NCBI RefSeq assembly: GCF_000518865.1
Contig: NZ_JAEK01000053.1
Span: 153 to 33,155 of the forward strand
Length of the DNA: 33,003 nt
Direction: 5' to 3'
Source: Bacillus sp. J37
Lineage (GTDB): Bacteria; Bacillota; Bacilli; Bacillales; Bacillaceae
Positions 32,150 through 33,003 of the stretch are shown one piece after another. A program made the translations under genes and the position numbers. The first letter of the stretch is position 1, and every line of letters starts with the position of its first letter. The notes beneath the pieces were generated by a model. The model was given only the letters and a program-made list of their open reading frames with translations, did not search any database and was not told where the DNA came from.

Positions 32150-32392
32150 TTATTCATCTTCATCTGAGATGTCTTGCATGGAAAAAGGTAAATCCATTGA
32201 TGTAATGTTTCTGCATTGAATTAATACAGGGATCCCCCCATAATTGTAAAATTGATCAGTCATAAACAATGCTGTATTTGTTCTTGGATAAAATTTCTTG
32301 AAGATTGCATTATAATAAGTTTTATCGTTTGTATGAATATTTACCTCGGAACCGGATGAGAGTGACTGTAAAATTGAACAGTAGTCATCCAT
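32150..32392 (-). CDS. Small acidic-tailed protein, unknown, probably sporulation-expressed
   Basis: 80 residues, not recognised. The ATG at 32392 is seven bases after GGGAGG; the ATG two codons earlier is too close to it. The pattern GSEVNIHTNDKTYYNAIFKKF, then TALFMTD and IPVLIQCRNITSMDLP suggests a small beta-barrel with a faint Sm-like look, and the protein ends in DEDE. A CATACATTA hexamer pair at 32431-32439 resembles a SigE/SigK -10. It lies between ytcABC and the poly-Asp gene, so a spore role is likely but unproven. Confidence 0.6.
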   Translation of the reverse strand: MDDYCSILQSLSSGSEVNIHTNDKTYYNAIFKKFYPRTNTALFMTDQFYNYGGIPVLIQCRNITSMDLPFSMQDISDEDE

Positions 32393-32430
32393 CTTCATAC
32401 CTCCCTTGAATAGTTAAATATCTTCTAGTT

Positions 32431-32439
32431 TAATGTATG
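32431..32439 (-). promoter_or_regulatory. SigE/SigK-type -10 for the 80-aa gene
   Basis: CATACATTA on the minus strand fits CATANNNTA exactly, about 39 bases before the chosen start. The -35 is not the usual AC, so the call is moderate. Confidence 0.4.
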
Positions 32440-32568
32440 AAAAATAGGACAGATTTGCTTGAACAAATACCCAAATTTCAATAAAAGTGAAAAATACCAA
32501 AAATATCATTCATGAAGTTACAAGCACAATTTTTATGTTGGTGGATAAATTAGTTAAGTTGTGCTATA

Positions 32569-32595
32569 ACATCCTTCCTTTTACGGCATAAATTA
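32569..32595 (+). promoter_or_regulatory. SigK-type promoter for the poly-Asp gene
   Basis: AC at 32569-32570 and CATAAATTA at 32587-32595 are 16 bases apart, matching the mother-cell SigK pattern (AC, 16-17, CATANNNTA). The leader to the ATG would be about 130 bases, in which no other gene is seen. Confidence 0.55.
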
Positions 32596-32734
32596 AAATA
32601 ACTTCTCGCAAACTTTTTTATTTAACAGGAAGGTGCAAACGCTTAATTTTATAGGGTTTTCACTTCTCATCTTTCTATTTTGCAATGGAAACTAGTAAGA
32701 AAGTTGGCAAAAATGAATATTGGGGGAAAATGAA

Positions 32735-33003
32735 ATGGAAAATGCAAACTTTGGAGAAAATTCAGGTCCTTCTTTTGAACAAACAGGACAAACAGATGAG
32801 TTGTCTTTTGTAGAGTTATTAACTGAAGAACTAAGTGAATTACTTGTTGATTTAGATCAAGAGGATCAAGAACTTACATTGGGATTTGCTGAAGAAGAGG
32901 CGGAAGAGGAAGAATACATCGACGACGATGATGACGACGATGACGACGATGATGACGACGATGATGACGATGATGACGACGATGATGACGACGATGATGA
33001 CGA
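32735..33003 (+). CDS. Poly-aspartate acidic protein, partial at window end
   Basis: Not recognised. The ATG at 32735 is eight bases after GGGGG; the frame runs open to the window edge. The first 62 residues are polar and acidic with a helical segment (FVELLTEELSELLVDLDQED), then EEEAEEEEY. From residue 63 on every visible codon is Asp (GAC or GAT), at least 27 in a row, and the run continues past the edge. With a SigK-type promoter and spore-polysaccharide genes alongside, a spore coat or crust protein that binds calcium or basic partners is plausible; this is inference. Confidence 0.7.
   Translation, partial: MENANFGENSGPSFEQTGQTDELSFVELLTEELSELLVDLDQEDQELTLGFAEEEAEEEEYIDDDDDDDDDDDDDDDDDDDDDDDDDDD
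32921..33003 (+). repeat. GAY codon repeat encoding poly-Asp
   Basis: At least 27 consecutive GAC/GAT codons in irregular order. The mix of the two codons makes it less slippery than a pure triplet repeat, but length variation between strains is likely. It is cut by the window end. Confidence 0.85.

Overview
The window comes from a low-GC, spore-forming Bacillus-type firmicute. Evidence is the strong AGGAGG-type ribosome sites, frequent GTG and TTG starts, T-tailed hairpin terminators, and two sets of spore genes: an yraG-yraF-adhB-yraE-yraD operon and a ytcA-ytcB-ytcC operon. No tRNA, rRNA, prophage or CRISPR array was seen. I cannot name the species.

Layout. The first 260 bases are the tail of an IS3-family transposase. 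A minus-strand block follows (0.3-3.8 kb): a methyltransferase, a HAD phosphatase, a CcpB-like LacI regulator and a row of very small ORFs preceded by a promoter, a tryptophan-rich leader peptide and two competing hairpins. From 3.9 to 11 kb, all on the minus strand, are a TRAP transporter (dctM, dctQ, dctP), a GH105 unsaturated-uronyl hydrolase, a DeoR regulator, and kdgA-kdgK for 2-keto-3-deoxygluconate. From 11.2 to 13.5 kb (plus strand) is the spore adhB operon. From 13.6 to 18.4 kb (minus) is a MacAB/YknXYZ-like efflux operon with two extra surface proteins.

The most interesting region is 18.7-28.5 kb. It is a long minus-strand cluster, uxaC - larA homologue - uxuB-like SDR - larE - gluconokinase - larB - larC1 - larC2, with a divergent ROK regulator and a 31-bp palindrome between the regulator and uxaC. 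It encodes the complete synthesis set for the nickel-pincer nucleotide cofactor (LarB, LarC, LarE) with one LarA-family enzyme, placed among sugar-acid genes and not lactate genes. No mannonate dehydratase (UxuA) is present in the window. The inferred route is D-glucuronate to D-fructuronate (UxaC), to D-mannonate (SDR), to D-gluconate (C2 epimerisation by the nickel enzyme), to 6-phosphogluconate (GntK). This would bypass the usual mannonate to KDG dehydration. The kdgK/kdgA, GH105 and TRAP genes nearby would handle unsaturated uronates from pectin-like polymers, so the first 28 kb is largely a uronate/aldonate utilisation region.

The right end (28.5-33 kb) holds the ytcABC spore-polysaccharide operon, a small gene of unknown function with a sporulation-type -10, and the start of a divergent gene for a protein with at least 27 consecutive aspartates. 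That gene is preceded by an excellent SigK-type promoter and is cut by the window edge.

Start sites were chosen by ribosome-site position and in many cases are internal to the longest ORF.
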